This document shows positions 22,689 through 41,915 of a stretch of DNA of 64,000 nucleotides, piece after piece. The position numbers and the translations under genes were made by a program. Origin of the DNA: Stereum hirsutum FP-91666 SS1 (Eukaryota > Basidiomycota > Agaricomycetes > Russulales > Stereaceae); contig NW_006763131.1 in the NCBI RefSeq assembly GCF_000264905.1, forward strand, positions 2,622,708 to 2,686,707. The letters are read 5' to 3'. The notes beneath the pieces are model-generated. The model saw only the letters and a list, made by a program, of their open reading frames with translations. It did no database searches and was not told the DNA's origin. The number at the start of each line of letters is the position of its first letter. Position 1 is the stretch's first letter.

Positions 22689-23972
22689 ATGGCCTTGATG
22701 GAATCAAGGATAGCGCCTCGTGCTTTATTTTCTCTGTATCGCTCGTTATTGCGCCAGGTGCAACAACTTCCTCACTACTACTTGCGGCAAGTACACCTTG
22801 GAACGTCTCAACGGTATCTTCTTTGCAGCTAACGTTCCCGCAGAGAATTCTTCCGAATAAAAGTCGGTGAGGATATCCGAAGTATCCTGCATGCGAAGCA
22901 GACGGAGAAAGTCCGCATATCCAAAGTAAGGCGAGTTAGACAGGTAAATTATCACCTCATTATATCAGAGAAGTAGGCTCAAGCCTTTCCAGGAGCTGCT
23001 AAGATTAGAGCGTGCCAATTCAGGACGGAAGAAATCAATAGACCATATTCTTGATCTTGCTTATGGTCGCAAAGGACCACTGAAATGGAGCATGATGAAG
23101 GTCTGTTGCTAAGTTAATCAACATTGCACCGCGTTCTGACCGTGGCAAACCAGCCGCTTCTCACAGATCCTACATCACCTCTACCTCCTCGAATTATTTC
23201 GGAAGTTGAGCGCTCACGTCCGCCACAATACTCTCCAGAACTTGCGGCCCTCTTAAGCTCCAACTTTGCTCGTGCGGGAGGTAAACCGATGAAAACACCG
23301 CATTTCGAGCGGCCTCCTACACTACCTCCCAGAGCCGACCCGAATTCGGATCAAGCGCGCTGGTTCGGTCCATTCAGTAAACGCCGCCGAGTAAACATCC
23401 ACTGGCGTTACTTCACTAGCCAATGGAAATCTACGTATCCTCCTCTCGAAGTTTCTGTCTCCGCATGTCCAGAAGGAGCTGACGGGACAGTTCCGATGTC
23501 GCAATCAGTCAATGCCCTTGACATCAGAGGAGTTGGCTTGCAGGACAGTGGTGTCTTACAGGAGCTACATGCTCTCGCGGGCCCCCGCTCAAGACGACCG
23601 CCCATCCCACGTCGGCAACGACAGTCGCTCAGCCGACCAGATGATCCAACGCCTTCATCCTCGTCACCTTCTCTCGCTGAAGCACCTAACCGATTCCTCC
23701 GGCGTCGTTATCGTGAACTTCTGGCCAGGATACCCATCCTCACTTACACGCCACCTCCTATCAACAATACCACATCCGATTCAGTCAAACACGGCCGATA
23801 CACCGTCTCGTTGTCCAACGCTTCAGTCACACAGAAACTTTCCGGTGAGCTCGGGCTTCCAGAAACGGATATTATCGACGAGGCTTGGTTACAACAGTCC
23901 GTAAAAGATCCATCGACGAATGACGAAGAAGTTGGGAAAGCGACAGTGAAGGTGAAGAACAAAAAACTATGA
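22689..23972 (+). CDS. LYR-motif mitochondrial protein
   Basis: Four exons (22689-22786, 22844-22943, 22993-23100, 23154-23972) give 374 residues. Residues 16-18 are Leu-Tyr-Arg in RALFSLYRSLLRQ. A downstream FFRIKVGEDIR helix with the Phe typical of Complex1_LYR proteins follows, and the N-terminus is Arg-rich as in mitochondrial proteins. The C-terminal 270 residues, with RRRVNIHWRYFTSQW and RFLRRRYRELLARIP, are a conserved-looking fungal extension of unknown role. LYR proteins are small helical adaptors that work with acyl-carrier protein in respiratory-complex and iron-sulfur-cluster assembly; which of these applies is unknown. The first intron must be GC-AG: donor gcaagt at 22787. A GT alternative at 22791 gives a frameshift and stop. 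The 3' end converges on SEC8 with an 80 bp gap. Confidence 0.78.
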
Positions 23973-24052
23973 TGAGATGGTATATGTACGGATATAATCC
24001 TGGGATACCAGAGAAATAAATACACCAGATCCAGTCCGTGCTCACTCGTAGC

Positions 24053-27000
24053 TCATGATTTTTCGAGCTCCAGTCCATGCAGATCGATGACATACATGCT
24101 ATAGTTCCTGTCTGTGGGCTGCGAAGCGCCATTCTTCGCCTGGCTTGGGTCTACGCCACATTGCAGGTCCAGCATGGTCTTGTACTCATCGAAGGTGAAG
24201 ACCTGCTTCTTTCGAATACTGCTCAGCATATCCTATAAACAGAACGAACAAAGTCAGCGCCGCACGCTCCTGAAGGTCACTTGGCACGACGACTCACCGC
24301 CGGGTTCTGAGAGAAGAGGGCATAGTACTGCTTTGCTCGCTCGAACTCCGTGTCCCGCGAATCTCGCGCGATGGTCTTCACACACTGTTGAAGAGCAAGC
24401 ATGTTCCGACTCATTTTCTTCATGCCGAACGCATTAGCACCATGGATCTTCTGAGCGTTCGATATCAAGAGCTCTTCCATGAGTAGTCCCAGACCTTCGA
24501 AGACGAATCTGGAGGCTGAACGTGAGATCGACGGCAAGCGTACAGTACAAAGAGACACTAACCGTTGGTCTTCTGGGGGCAATGTAGTCGAGACTACGTC
24601 ATCGCACTCTCCGAGCTCGATGTTGAGGTCGATGATGTGAGGGTCGGGTTCACCCATCTCGCGATCCGGATGATAGTTTCCCTAGGATTGGACTGAGAAT
24701 ATTTTCTATAACCACAAAGCTTGACATGACTCACGTATCTGAAGGCCAAGTCGAGGTAATGCCCAACTCGACACCGAATGTCGACACGAATGGTAAACAA
24801 AACAATCTCGGCGAGCAACTCATATGTCTTGAGCAAGGAATGGAAGCGCCTGTCATTGCTAATGGTTAGTCTCACTAGCTGTTACCTGGTGCTCGGAATA
24901 CTCACATTGCCATATCCCGCGATAGCGGAAGTTGTAATTCGTCCTCTGCGGAGACGGGGAGGATAAAAGGCATATACGGCGTGTACGGCGTAGTGGCGCT
25001 GGTTGGGTCAAGCCTCATCGGTGTAGTGGGTGACAAAGTAGCATCCTCCGCAACGGCTTTCAACTGGTGCAGTGCATTCCAAAACCATGACTGTGCAAAA
25101 GTAAGGTCAGTTAGATGATGCCATAAAAAGCAACAGAATGTGCATACAATACTGCGGTGCAGATTGCACAAGGACGAAAGATTTCGCATTGGCATAACGA
25201 GATCCTCCTTCGTTATGCTCTCCTCTCCCAAGAAGCCCCTCTCGATCTCGCCCTCTTGCTTGCATAGTCTGCGTTTGCCACCCGTATCGGTTTCCTGTAA
25301 ACAAGCGTCAACAGCAGAGTTCAACGAAATGATGTTAGTTGTCGAATTCTCACGTCTATATTCATCAACTCCGTAAGAGTGGGTATGAGTTCAGCCTTCT
25401 GCGCCCACTGCGAAGCCAACGCCACTCTGGTCTCTGCAGGTGCCTCGTCGGCACTGACAGGCGAAACCAACGCCTGAAAGCGATCACTGCATCGCTGGTA
25501 AAACTGGATGATCACCGTGAGGATTAGCCTCGCGTAGTTTTCTCGGTGGAAGGGCGTCGTGCGGAGCATTGCGCAGAGAGAGTTGATTAACGACATGAGC
25601 TGGGTGCTCGCCTAAAAGCAGGACTTCCGTTATTCCCCAGGTTTAGTGCTGACGGCATTCTACAACGTACGTTTACAAGAGGTTGCTCCGATAACCATGC
25701 CGAGGCGGGGTCAGGTTGGAAAGCTTCGGAGCCTAGTTTATACGACATTTCAGTATTTTTACGATGAGGTCATATGATAGCAACGAATGGGACGCACCAG
25801 TTACAGCATGATGGAACAATAGCGAGACCTTGTCTTCGAGCTGCGGAAGATACACTTTTGCAACGAAGTCATCCAGCACGGCACTCGAGGTTCGCGCAGA
25901 CTCTTGACCCGCGGGCAGAATCGCGGCGACTCGATCCAGGAAAGTGAGCGTTGGCTGGAAGAGGACGCTCACATGGAACGCATCTGGCTTGATGAGCAGT
26001 CGGTGATGTTGATCCATGCCTAGGAGTCGCTCGTCCGTCCCTACTGATGAGAGAGTAGATTGTACGGTAGAATCGTTTGAGCCTTGTACGAGACCGGGGA
26101 CTGTGTCTCTGAGTACGCGGTTCAGCTCTTCTTCGTGGGGCTTCAACATTTTGTTCGACATCTTGAGGTCTGTGTCGGCGAAGCGGAAGACGTGCTACGA
26201 GAAGACTCTACAAGTCAGCTGAACGTCCTAAGTGAAAAGCACTACGCTACTCGAACCTTTGCTTTGTCTCGAGTAAATCTGCCTTCCCGTAAGACATCGT
26301 TAATGGATGAGATTGGATTTCGACCGGCCATAGCGCCTTGTTCTTCATCTGTCAGGTAGTCGTTTAGAAGCGTCCGTACCTACAAGGAAAACGTCGGTCA
26401 GACGAATAGAGGAGCTTAGAGCCCCAAAATGCGACTTGCCTCTGCTTGCACGGGCATCCAGATCTCTGCGAGGTTGAACAAGGATCCCGGTTTTGCACCG
26501 GAGGAGTCTTTGAAGTCTCGTCTCTGTATCGGGTGACGAAGACGGTTGAGACGAATGATCAGAGAAAACCAGCAGCAAGACTTACACTTCCTATTCGATT
26601 AGAAACCTCGTATACGACCCGAAGACCCTGAGTCACAGCATCCAGCTTAGAGTAAAGCGTCCAAAACAGATCCCTCAAGATTTCATGCTCAGCATGTTTT
26701 GACGATCCCTCCAACGCCGCTAAGCGCAGCCGTAGCGCACTGACAGCAACACCCGCACGCGATCCCGCTCTTCGTGCAACTAATGGTCCCGCCGAACTAA
26801 CTGTGCCATCGCCTGATACTAGCACGTACGCCGAATTCACCTTGCCTGCTGCAGAACTTGCAGGACTGGTGATCAGAATCGACGATCGTCGGGCGTACTC
26901 AGCCCGTTCTCCAACTTCTTCGATCGTGCCCTCGATGAGCTGGAAGACTTCACTGGGTAGCCGCTGTGCAACGACGTCCAATGCACTGCCGAGCTTTCCT

Positions 27001-28984
27001 AGTACGGCGAGAGACTCCAACAAAGTCTCGAGATATGCAAAGGAGTCAGTTTCTGGATTCTTGCCCTGTTCGTCCTCTTGGGCTGTTAGAAGGTGGCCAA
27101 ACGCCGCCACGGTGGAAGATACGGGTAAGGAGCTGCTGGGATTGGAGAACGTTGTGCCTGATGACGAGTTGCCGCCTCCGAGGGACATGCTGTGTCGGAA
27201 GTTTGAACCTTCAAAGTCATCTGGTGGGTTGTTTGGGCGGAGCGCGAGATCGTTGAGATATCGAGATAATCGAGTCGGACGTGAGGAGGAAGACGTGGGG
27301 AGATCGGGGGACGTAGGTGTTGAGGGTACTTTGGAATCGAATTTGCTAGATAACGGCTCGTTCTCAAATTCAACATCGACCACTGTACAAGGTTCAGTGT
27401 TTTGCCATATGTTTCTCGAGAATGTTGACATACTGCTCTGTTGATTTGGTGTATACGATGCCCATCGGCTGTCGCACCAAAAAGACTTGAGATATAGATG
27501 GCTATGGAGCTCGTCAATTAAGATCTCACGCAAAGCCTAGAGAAGAGAATGTCAGCGACTATCCAACACAACCAGCAGATTACGACAGACCGTCTCTTGC
27601 CCAATCAAATAACCTCGTAGATCAGCTACAGCTCCGATATCCATCATATCCTGGCTGTTAGCGATCTTCAAGCTTCGTACAAGGAGTATGGCTGCGTGGA
27701 GCAACCGCTTCTCAGACATGAGGCTTTCGAGGACATCGGGAACGAGTTTGAGACGTTCACTTGAAAAGATAGACGGTCATTATTACTCTCATTCAAATGT
27801 GAGGAAAGGCCTACATCTGATCCAATATTCGCAGCATCTCCTCCAGGATCTGACCACGATTCCACATCTGTACCAAGTCGGCGCGTCGGTTGCCGAGAGC
27901 CTCTTTCGATTCTTGCAATGATGTTCGAGCTTCCTTTATCTGAGTTTGTGACGATCCGAGGTGGTTGAGTAGGGAAGCATGGTGAGGTAGTGAGGCAGCA
28001 AAGGCTTGGTAGTGCTCTATCGTATAAATAGAACAGAGATGAATTTCAGTGGATTTTAGAGAGTGTGGCACCAAACGTACTATCAACCGATCCCTTCAAG
28101 GCGCGCGAAAGCATGTGCTTCGTCTGTCGGAAGGACTCCATATCTTTCCCGGAAGACGATTCGTCGAGTATTTGAAGAGCAAGGTCGACGGGGTTGAACT
28201 AAGATAGAGTGTAAGGCGTTGGCTGAATTGTGGCGTAGAATGGGCATGACAGGTCTTACATCTGGATCGACGACAAACTCCCATTCATCCTTGATTTGAT
28301 CCAACACGGCTATTGCAGTGTTTGTCACAGTTTCAACGAGAGAGTACTGAAGCACGGACCATCAATATCGCCTGCTTTTGCTTTGCCGTTCACGCGCCGC
28401 CCAGGGACTTTATCCCGTATTCGCTTCTGCCTCTGCTGTTCTTCCTGCGTAGCACGCCGTCGCTCCGCCTCCCACTCATCGTCACCATCGATCGTCTTCT
28501 TTCGGACGGCTTGAAATGCAGACATGACGTTGGCTAATGCCTTAGGTGATGTCTGGTCGGAAGCAGTGGTATCCGTCGTGCCAGACCGGAGACGCCGAGG
28601 CTGAGGTCGGCCTGATGAGATAGTAGCATTGCTGTCGTTTCGTGAGCGATACGGGTTGGGCAATGATACCTCTGATGTTGTAGTACCCGAGCTGTCTCTC
28701 CGGTCTCTGGAGGGGCGCGCGGGACGAGAAGATATAGAACCAGATCCTGTAGAGACATCTGATACTTGACGAGACCTGAGCTCTGAGCGTTGTGGGCGAG
28801 ACGGTCCGCTAGGAGAGCTGGAGACTGATATCATGGAATTATTGCTGGGAGTGGTCGGACGAGCAGGTGCTCGACCGATCTGTAGGGGTTTAGTGTTAGT
28901 CCCATACGGGTCAACGCCATTAGTAGAAGACGGAGAGCGTGGACGTCGGTTTGAGGCAGCCGGAAAGGGTGGTGCTCGAGACAT
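24053..28984 (-). CDS. SEC8: Exocyst complex subunit Sec8
   Basis: A protein of well over 1,000 residues from about a dozen exons. The first 200 residues are Ser/Pro/Arg-rich and probably disordered (MSRAPPFPAASNRRP). The Sec8 core then follows: LQILDESSSGKDMESFRQT, LSRALKGSVDKHYQAFA, a coiled coil (QTQIKEARTSLQESKEALG) and long helical-rod segments. It ends with IRKKQVFTFDEYKTML near the C-terminus. The exocyst tethers secretory vesicles to the plasma membrane at sites of polarised growth, such as hyphal tips. The start at 28984 was chosen because it begins a typical disordered N-terminus. The gene is divergent from the lipid-droplet hydrolase (195 bp apart). Confidence 0.93.
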
Positions 28985-29179
28985 GAAAGTCGTCGAGAGC
29001 TGGTGAGAAGAGCAGCCAGTGCGCGCTCGAACAAACAGAGATGGTGGGACTGGAAACCGAATGGGTATACAACTTGCATAGCAGACGCCGTCCGTCGCCA
29101 CGTGCTAGCAATACTGCGATATATTACGTAATTTAATCTCGGACATCTTGTGGTTCGCGACTTGCTCTGGACGTCGACG

Positions 29180-30349
29180 ATGAACAGCCCATCTTCGGCT
29201 TTGCCTCCCTTTCTAGAACCCCTCGCTCATAACCCAAGCCTACAGGAATCCGACGCTCTCCCTCATCATGCTCGTTTCGCGCACGCTCGCTCAGGCCAAC
29301 ACGCCCACACTATATGGTGGCCCGCTGCAGCGCCTTCACCCACACCACCGTCAACTATTCTGCTCTTCATCCCTGGTGTGGACGAGTCTACCCATATACC
29401 TACTGTGTAGGAGACTGATAAGAGTCCAGGAAATCCGGGTCTTATAGGCTTCTACATCCCGTTTCTCTCTGCCCTATGGGAACAATGTTCGTCGAGTAAC
29501 TTCGCCATATTAGCCCACTCCCACCTAGGCCACACACCCGGCATTGGAGACGATCATCGTCGACCACTTCCCTCAGCAATAGCGCTTACGTCTCAAGTCG
29601 AAGCCATTCTCGAGGTCGTGGCTGCTATCCGATCTGCCTTTGGTCCTTCGCCAAAGATTGTCTTTGCAGCCCATAGCGTCGGCTCCTGGCTAGTGCTTCA
29701 AGCTCTGAAGAACCTACCATCATCAGAGATATCTGGCACGTTCCTTCTATTCCCAACCATATGCAATATAGGCAACACGCCAAATGGCCGTCGCCTTTCT
29801 GTGCGTGCTACATAATCTATTGCTGTACACCGTTCTGACCACAGCGTAGTGGCTATTCGGACCACCCCTCCCTCGAGTGATATCTTCACTATCTGCTCTC
29901 ATACGCTGGCTTCCTCTTCGAGCACTTTCTGTCCTCTTCCCATCCTGGCCGTTGGCCCAGGTCTCTGTTCTTCGGACTCTGTTGCATTCCCCGCCAGCCA
30001 TCTTTTCGGCTCTCACCATGGCGGACGACGAGATGAAGATCATACGCGACCTTGACGTAGGTCTGCTCAAAGAGCATCACGATCGACTGTACTACTACTA
30101 TGCTCAATACGACGATTGGGTGGGAGAAGAAAGAGATGCCGTGCTAGAGGCGCTCAATGATGCTGAATCGCCTGTGAAGATTGTACACGGTCATCAAGAC
30201 ATTCCACACGCCTTTTGCATCAGTGAGTCTACCACTGACAACTGACCCTCTCGAATGTATGTTGAATCTATCCTATTTTCCTTCTAGATCACGGTCAAGA
30301 GTTAGCTTCGCAATGTATCGAATGGTTACGTTCCGGTGGCCTGATATGA
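29180..30349 (+). CDS. Lipid-droplet-associated hydrolase family protein
   Basis: Four exons (29180-29375, 29430-29800, 29850-30222, 30288-30349) give about 333 residues. It has an alpha/beta-hydrolase fold. The oxyanion strand is LLFIPGNPGLIGFY, which is the family hallmark. The nucleophile elbow is VFAAHSVGSWL, with Ser in the GHSxG-like position. The catalytic His is in DIPHAFCINHG. Relatives (LDAH, yeast Ldh1) sit on lipid droplets and have weak esterase or lipase activity. A central hydrophobic stretch (LSALIRWLPLRALSVLFPSWPLAQ) could bind the droplet surface. It shares a 195 bp promoter interval with SEC8. Confidence 0.9.
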
Positions 30350-30912
30350 TACGTTTCGCTCCTAAGGCCTAAGGCTCAAATACTACTGTGTACACGTCCT
30401 TGGACTCTCAAAGGGAACGAGTGCTGGTGTCAGCTCCGGTGGAAGCTCCTTTGGCATAGCTTCCCTATCGTGGATCTACGCCACGTAATCGGGCCGTAGT
30501 TAGTCTCCCATGTGCCACAATGCGGTGAACAAAGCTGTGCGACCAACGGACTCGCGACGGGCCCTTTTCAGTGAACCGGTCGGTGTCCTGTTGAAACACA
30601 CTCAAGATCGAACTTACTCCTACGAAGGCTTGCGCCTTGTGGGTGCCGCCCATATCCTCTTTACACACAAGGGGAACAGGTTATGCTCACTGGCGCACAA
30701 CAGGTTTCTGATTGTAAAAGACTTGTTACTCACTGTGAACACCCTCCGGTCCCAATCTCATCAGTCAGATAAGTTTGATTTGACGCCCAAGACATCTAAC
30801 CAGGCCCAGGTCTCCTATAAAACACGGCTAGCTGTTCTCCTCTCGCCCCAAGTTCCTTGTCTTTACTGTTACTCTTCAGCATACAATCTTGCTCTACGAT
30901 CTGTCCATCGAC
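30350..30912. other. Intergenic region upstream of the methyltransferase
   Basis: No gene recognised. A TATA box (tataaa, 30816-30821) lies about 92 bp before the methyltransferase start, with a CT-rich leader between. Confidence 0.5.
30816..30821 (+). promoter_or_regulatory. TATA box of the methyltransferase gene
   Basis: The string cctataaaac lies 92 bp upstream of the start codon and is followed by a pyrimidine-rich leader. Confidence 0.45.
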
Positions 30913-32129
30913 ATGTCCACCCTCACGCCCTTATCTCACTTGGCTCAGTCTGATGTCGATAACTTCTATAAGCTATCTCCAGAGGAGCGAAAGTTCTTCA
31001 TGGCTCAGACAGGCATCGGGGATGATGCTGAGCTTAAACAGCATATCGTCTCGGTTGCAGACGAAGCTTTCGGGGTATGTAGTTCAACTTCCTCCATTTA
31101 GCAGCTGCCTTCATGACCTACGACTTCCTCTCTCTATAGATCTACCCATACGAGACCATTCGCGTGTTCGCATTTACTAGGTACGCGTTACAGGCTCCAA
31201 TGACGATCACAGAACGCTGACATCGCATGTATCTCCAGACTAGTCATCTCCAAGTTTCCAGCCTATCAGGATGTGAAGAGGCTAGGGACTGAGCGTCCTG
31301 GAGCCTTGTTCCTCGATCTTGGTTGTTGCTTCGGGAACGATATTAGGATGCTGGTTTCCGAAGGGTTTCCTCCGGAGCAATGTATCGCTTCCGACATTAA
31401 ACCAGGTATGCACGATGAAGTATCCCGCTTCGGCCTGCACGATTCCCTCGCCTTCTTCTAACCGAATCAAAATACTCTGTTATTGCAGAATTCTGGGATT
31501 TGGGTCATAAACTGTTCAGGTCCACTCCTAGATCTTTCCCCGTACATTTCATCGGCGGAGACGTTCTCGACCCAGCGAACCTTTCTATCCATCCATTCAA
31601 TTCTGGGAACGGAGAAGTCGATAAATTCTCGCCTGTCTCCAAAGCTTCCTCGCTGAATGATCTTAAAGGTCAACTCTCCGCCATTCGTGAGTTCGCGCTT
31701 AGTCTTCCTTCTACCTCAATGTCGTTCAATCCGTCTAATCCAACTCTTATTTGGCACCACGCAGATGTCTCGAGTCTCTTCCACCTCTTCACCGAACCCC
31801 AACAACTCCACCTCGCACGTGCTCTCGCAGGCCTCCTCGTCCCCAAACCCGGATGCGTAATCTTCGGTATGCACCCCGCCAAGAAAGTGAAAGGCGTGTA
31901 CACCGGCATGCCTCCCAATAACCACACCATATTCTCCCATTCACCTGAGAGTTGGATGCAGATGTGGGAGGAGAAAGTTTTTGGACCTGGGTCTGGGAAT
32001 GATGGCGCGGTGATAAAAGTACATGCGAAGTTGTTTGAGATTCCGAGAGGGATGGTGAGGTATAAGGTGGATGATGATGGTGGTGCTTTATATATGATGG
32101 CGTGGTCGGTTCGGGTTGTATCGTGTTAG
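30913..32129 (+). CDS. SAM-dependent methyltransferase (class I)
   Basis: Four exons (30913-31074, 31140-31180, 31239-31405, 31489-32129) give 336 residues. Motif I is ALFLDLGCCFGNDIRML, followed by an acidic strand end at CIASDIKP. Further motifs are HFIGGDVLDP and TLIWHHADVSSLFHLF, then a late strand LVPKPGCVIFGMH. The layout matches the single-domain methyltransferases common in basidiomycetes, some of which sit in terpenoid or polyketide clusters. No such biosynthetic genes flank it here, so the substrate is open. There is no signal peptide; the protein is probably cytosolic. Confidence 0.82.
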
Positions 32130-32766
32130 TTTGCTAGAGTGTATTGTCTATAAGTTATCAGACTCAGACTTATTTAGAGCATTTTGTTGCGTACTGTGTG
32201 AGCTGCGCCACAACAATTAGTGCCACATGTCAGTTGCGCCCATGGTAATTCGGTCGTGGGAAAATGTGGCAAGCAGAAATGCGCTGTGTCGGAATCGCCG
32301 TTGTCCGTTGCGCTCAATCACATCGACGGTCAAGTCAGACACTTTCAAGCTCTCGTCTTTCCCCACCCAACACCCCTCTTTGCTTGAAACACACCGTTCT
32401 CATTTTTTTCTTGGCCTCGTAGAATAACATCTTCTACTCGCCACACCGTGATCATCTCGATTCTCGACGCGTCTTCGCGGTCAAGTGAGGCTCATTCAAG
32501 AAACTTCACCGCGTCCCACTTTTCGCGGCGTTCGCGATTTTAGCGGAGGTCTCTCTGAGCTCGGTCTTCTTTGCTCCAGACGCGACGATCTGAATTGCAC
32601 TACGCGTCAATAATATTGACCTCGTGTGCAGACTAGGTGTGTACCGATTCGCGTCGCGCTGAACGTCCCGTTTCAAAGCGGCCTGTCGCGTTGTATCCTC
32701 GTGAAAAGTTATCTAACAACCCCCTGTCTGCATGCATTTAGTCCTCGTGTCTTCCTTTGAAGATAT
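32130..32766. promoter_or_regulatory. Promoter region of the remodeller gene with MluI-type boxes
   Basis: No gene seen. Two ACGCGT hexamers (32467-32472 and 32602-32607) resemble MCB sites bound by the fungal MBF cell-cycle regulator. An element GCTGCGCCACA at 32202-32212 recurs at 39992-40002 before the RNase III-like gene. Confidence 0.45.
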
Positions 32767-39860
<7,094 letters not shown>

Positions 39861-40414
39861 CTTATAAACGTAACTTCTATAGTCTCTTGTACCTCATTAA
39901 TACCACATCCGTTCTTGTTGTGTTCCGGACCCCTTCGAACTCGTTAAAATTAGTATGTACACAGCTGTGTGGTGTCTCATCAACGTCCCATGCTGCGCCA
40001 CACAATTACTGGATGTGGCACCGCCACCGTGGAATTCCTGTGGCGCTATAGGAAAGAGGACGATCAAAATTCGAGCTGTCTCCAGCTGACTGTTCGTCTA
40101 CCTCGTCTGTCCTTGACACTCTCATCTTCTGAATCAGAGTCAGCCTCGCGCAGTTCTCTTAGTCTAGTTTTCGCGGAATTGCCATCTCTTATTGGGTCTC
40201 TGCGCGAGTCCGAACCTGATTCAGAGTGTCATAGAACAACGTTGCTTGTCTCAGTCGCGAGTGCCGAGAACAGGCAACAATCGTGGTGCGTGTCATAGGG
40301 ATCCCGCATCGATACGGAAAACTGAAGAATACAATAGCTGTGTTTTATTGCTAGCTCTATAAATTTCACGTTCTTTGTGACGCACTGTGCTCTTCCTCCC
40401 CCGTCCGCTTGCCT
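39861..40414. other. Intergenic region upstream of the RNase III-like gene
   Basis: No gene recognised. It contains the element GCTGCGCCACA (39992-40002) shared with the remodeller promoter, followed by atgtggca (40013-40020), the reverse complement of tgccacat at 32221-32228. Confidence 0.45.
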
Positions 40415-41911
40415 ATGTCCTTCCCGATGCAGTTTGCGTCCCAAACGCCCGCTACCAACTCTCTCTCGGTCAAACGTTCAAGACACGATTCAGGCGTAGG
40501 TTCGAGCATGAGCTCTGACGGACCTTCTGCGTACCAGATGCCTACTCTCCCCGAAATCCATGTAAGAAGTTTTCTATTCTCTATTCACTAGAATGAAGCC
40601 AACCGGGTCTCAGGGCGATATGATGTTGGACGTTTTCACGCACAGATCGGTGCGGTTTGCTGGAGCGCCTCCAAACGAGGACTTTGGTGATAGTGAGAGG
40701 CTCGCGTGTGTCGGACAGAAAGTTCTCGCGCTGGCTGCGACATCTGCCTTGTTCAATCAACGACCGATGCTCAATGCGTCGACTTTGGAGGTATGAACTC
40801 TTGCTTGCATTTCACGCTGCCTTCATGTATTTCTGCTCATAATCAATTCAACACTATCTGGAATATATCTTCTCAGACTCAAATCGGTGACACCCTTTCA
40901 GACTCCAAAATCGACGACTGGGTCACTGCGTACAAGATGCGAGACAAGATGCGCTGTTCGCCTGATGCTCGCGACTCGCTCACGGAACCTAAAGTTGTGA
41001 CGGTTCCTTCTTCATCTGCTTACCCTAACTGATAAAACTCCGTAGGAGACGCTCCTTCTCTTTCATAGTTATGTCGGCGCTGTGTATTTGCAACGTGGCC
41101 TCCCGGTAGTGCTAAATTGGATCGGCAAGCTGGTAGACGACAATTTCGAGGACGTCGCACCGGAGCCACCCACACAGCCGGGACAACAATCTCGAAACAT
41201 TAGACTGCTGAACAACATGAAGCGCATGAAAATTGAGCCTTCTCCCTCTCCGAAGCTTAATCATATCGAGCCCCCCTTCTCAACACCCCCTCCGCCGCCG
41301 CCACAGGCGCCTCCGCCGATTCCAATGGCACCGCCGATGTCGAACGGACCCTACGTTCAGGCCGCCCCAACTTATTTCCAGCCCAACCCAATCACTCCAG
41401 CGCAACCCACGGCCGCCTTCCTCCCTGCATTCAATCAGCTTGCCGCCCAGAGAAAGCACTCGATAGAGTGGCAAGCTCAATCGACAGGACCATCGCACGC
41501 GCCTGCGTGGACTGTCAACTGTTTAGGTGAGTGATTTGGACAGTATTATAGCGCCCAGAGCAGAGTCAGATTGGACGGGGAAGCGAAGCGCCGTTGCTTC
41601 ACATGTTTATTTCTTTGTGTGTACATGCGGTTAATGAGCTCGAAATTGTCTGTTGGTGAAGGTAGTATACAAGCAACGGCGCTTCCCTTCCCCGTCCAAT
41701 TTGGCTCTGCTCTGGGTGTGTCTCCCCATCCCTAATGAATGAATTGTAGTCGACGGGTTTCCGAAAGGGTACGGCACTGGAAAGAGTAAGCAGTTGGCGA
41801 AGGAAGCCGCCGCGAGACAGGCCTTTTACAATCTGGGTTGGGCTGGCCGTAAGTGCATTCATGTCTTTTTTTTCTATTGTACTTTACTGACTCTAGTAAA
41901 CAGGATCCTAA
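40415..41911 (+). CDS. Degenerate RNase III-domain protein with C-terminal dsRBD
   Basis: Six exons (40415-40561, 40614-40790, 40877-40993, 41046-41526, 41750-41848, 41904-41911) give 342 residues; the last exon is 8 nt. Residues about 50-190 have an RNase III fold: LDVFTHRSVRF, SERLACVGQKVLALAATSALF, then SYVGAVYLQRGLP. The expected GD(S/A)VL aspartate is replaced (GQKVL), and the D..E of the second acidic motif before GA.YL reads L..H, so cleavage activity is doubtful. A proline-rich linker leads to a dsRNA-binding domain at about 284-340 (KHSIEWQAQ, TVNCLVDGFPKGYGTGKSKQLAKEAAA) with the basic helix intact. Intron 4, which splits the dsRBD, is 223 nt and contains a long hairpin. A cytosolic or nuclear dsRNA-binding role is inferred. 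A catalytically active Dicer is excluded by size and motifs; a mitochondrial L44-like role remains possible. Confidence 0.78.
41554..41716 (+). repeat. Foldback 1: 46-bp-stem hairpin within intron 4
   Basis: Arms 41554-41599 and 41671-41716 are reverse complements at 43 of 46 positions, with a 71-nt spacer. In the + strand RNA two of the three differences become G-U pairs and one is a C-C mismatch, so 45 of 46 positions can pair. It occupies most of the 223-nt intron of the RNase III-like gene. No clear target-site duplication was seen. Confidence 0.92.
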
Positions 41912-41915
41912 CATT

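Noticed and set aside
26803..27444. A 213-codon + strand open frame
   Set aside because: It is antisense to a conserved SEC8 exon and has no motif of its own.
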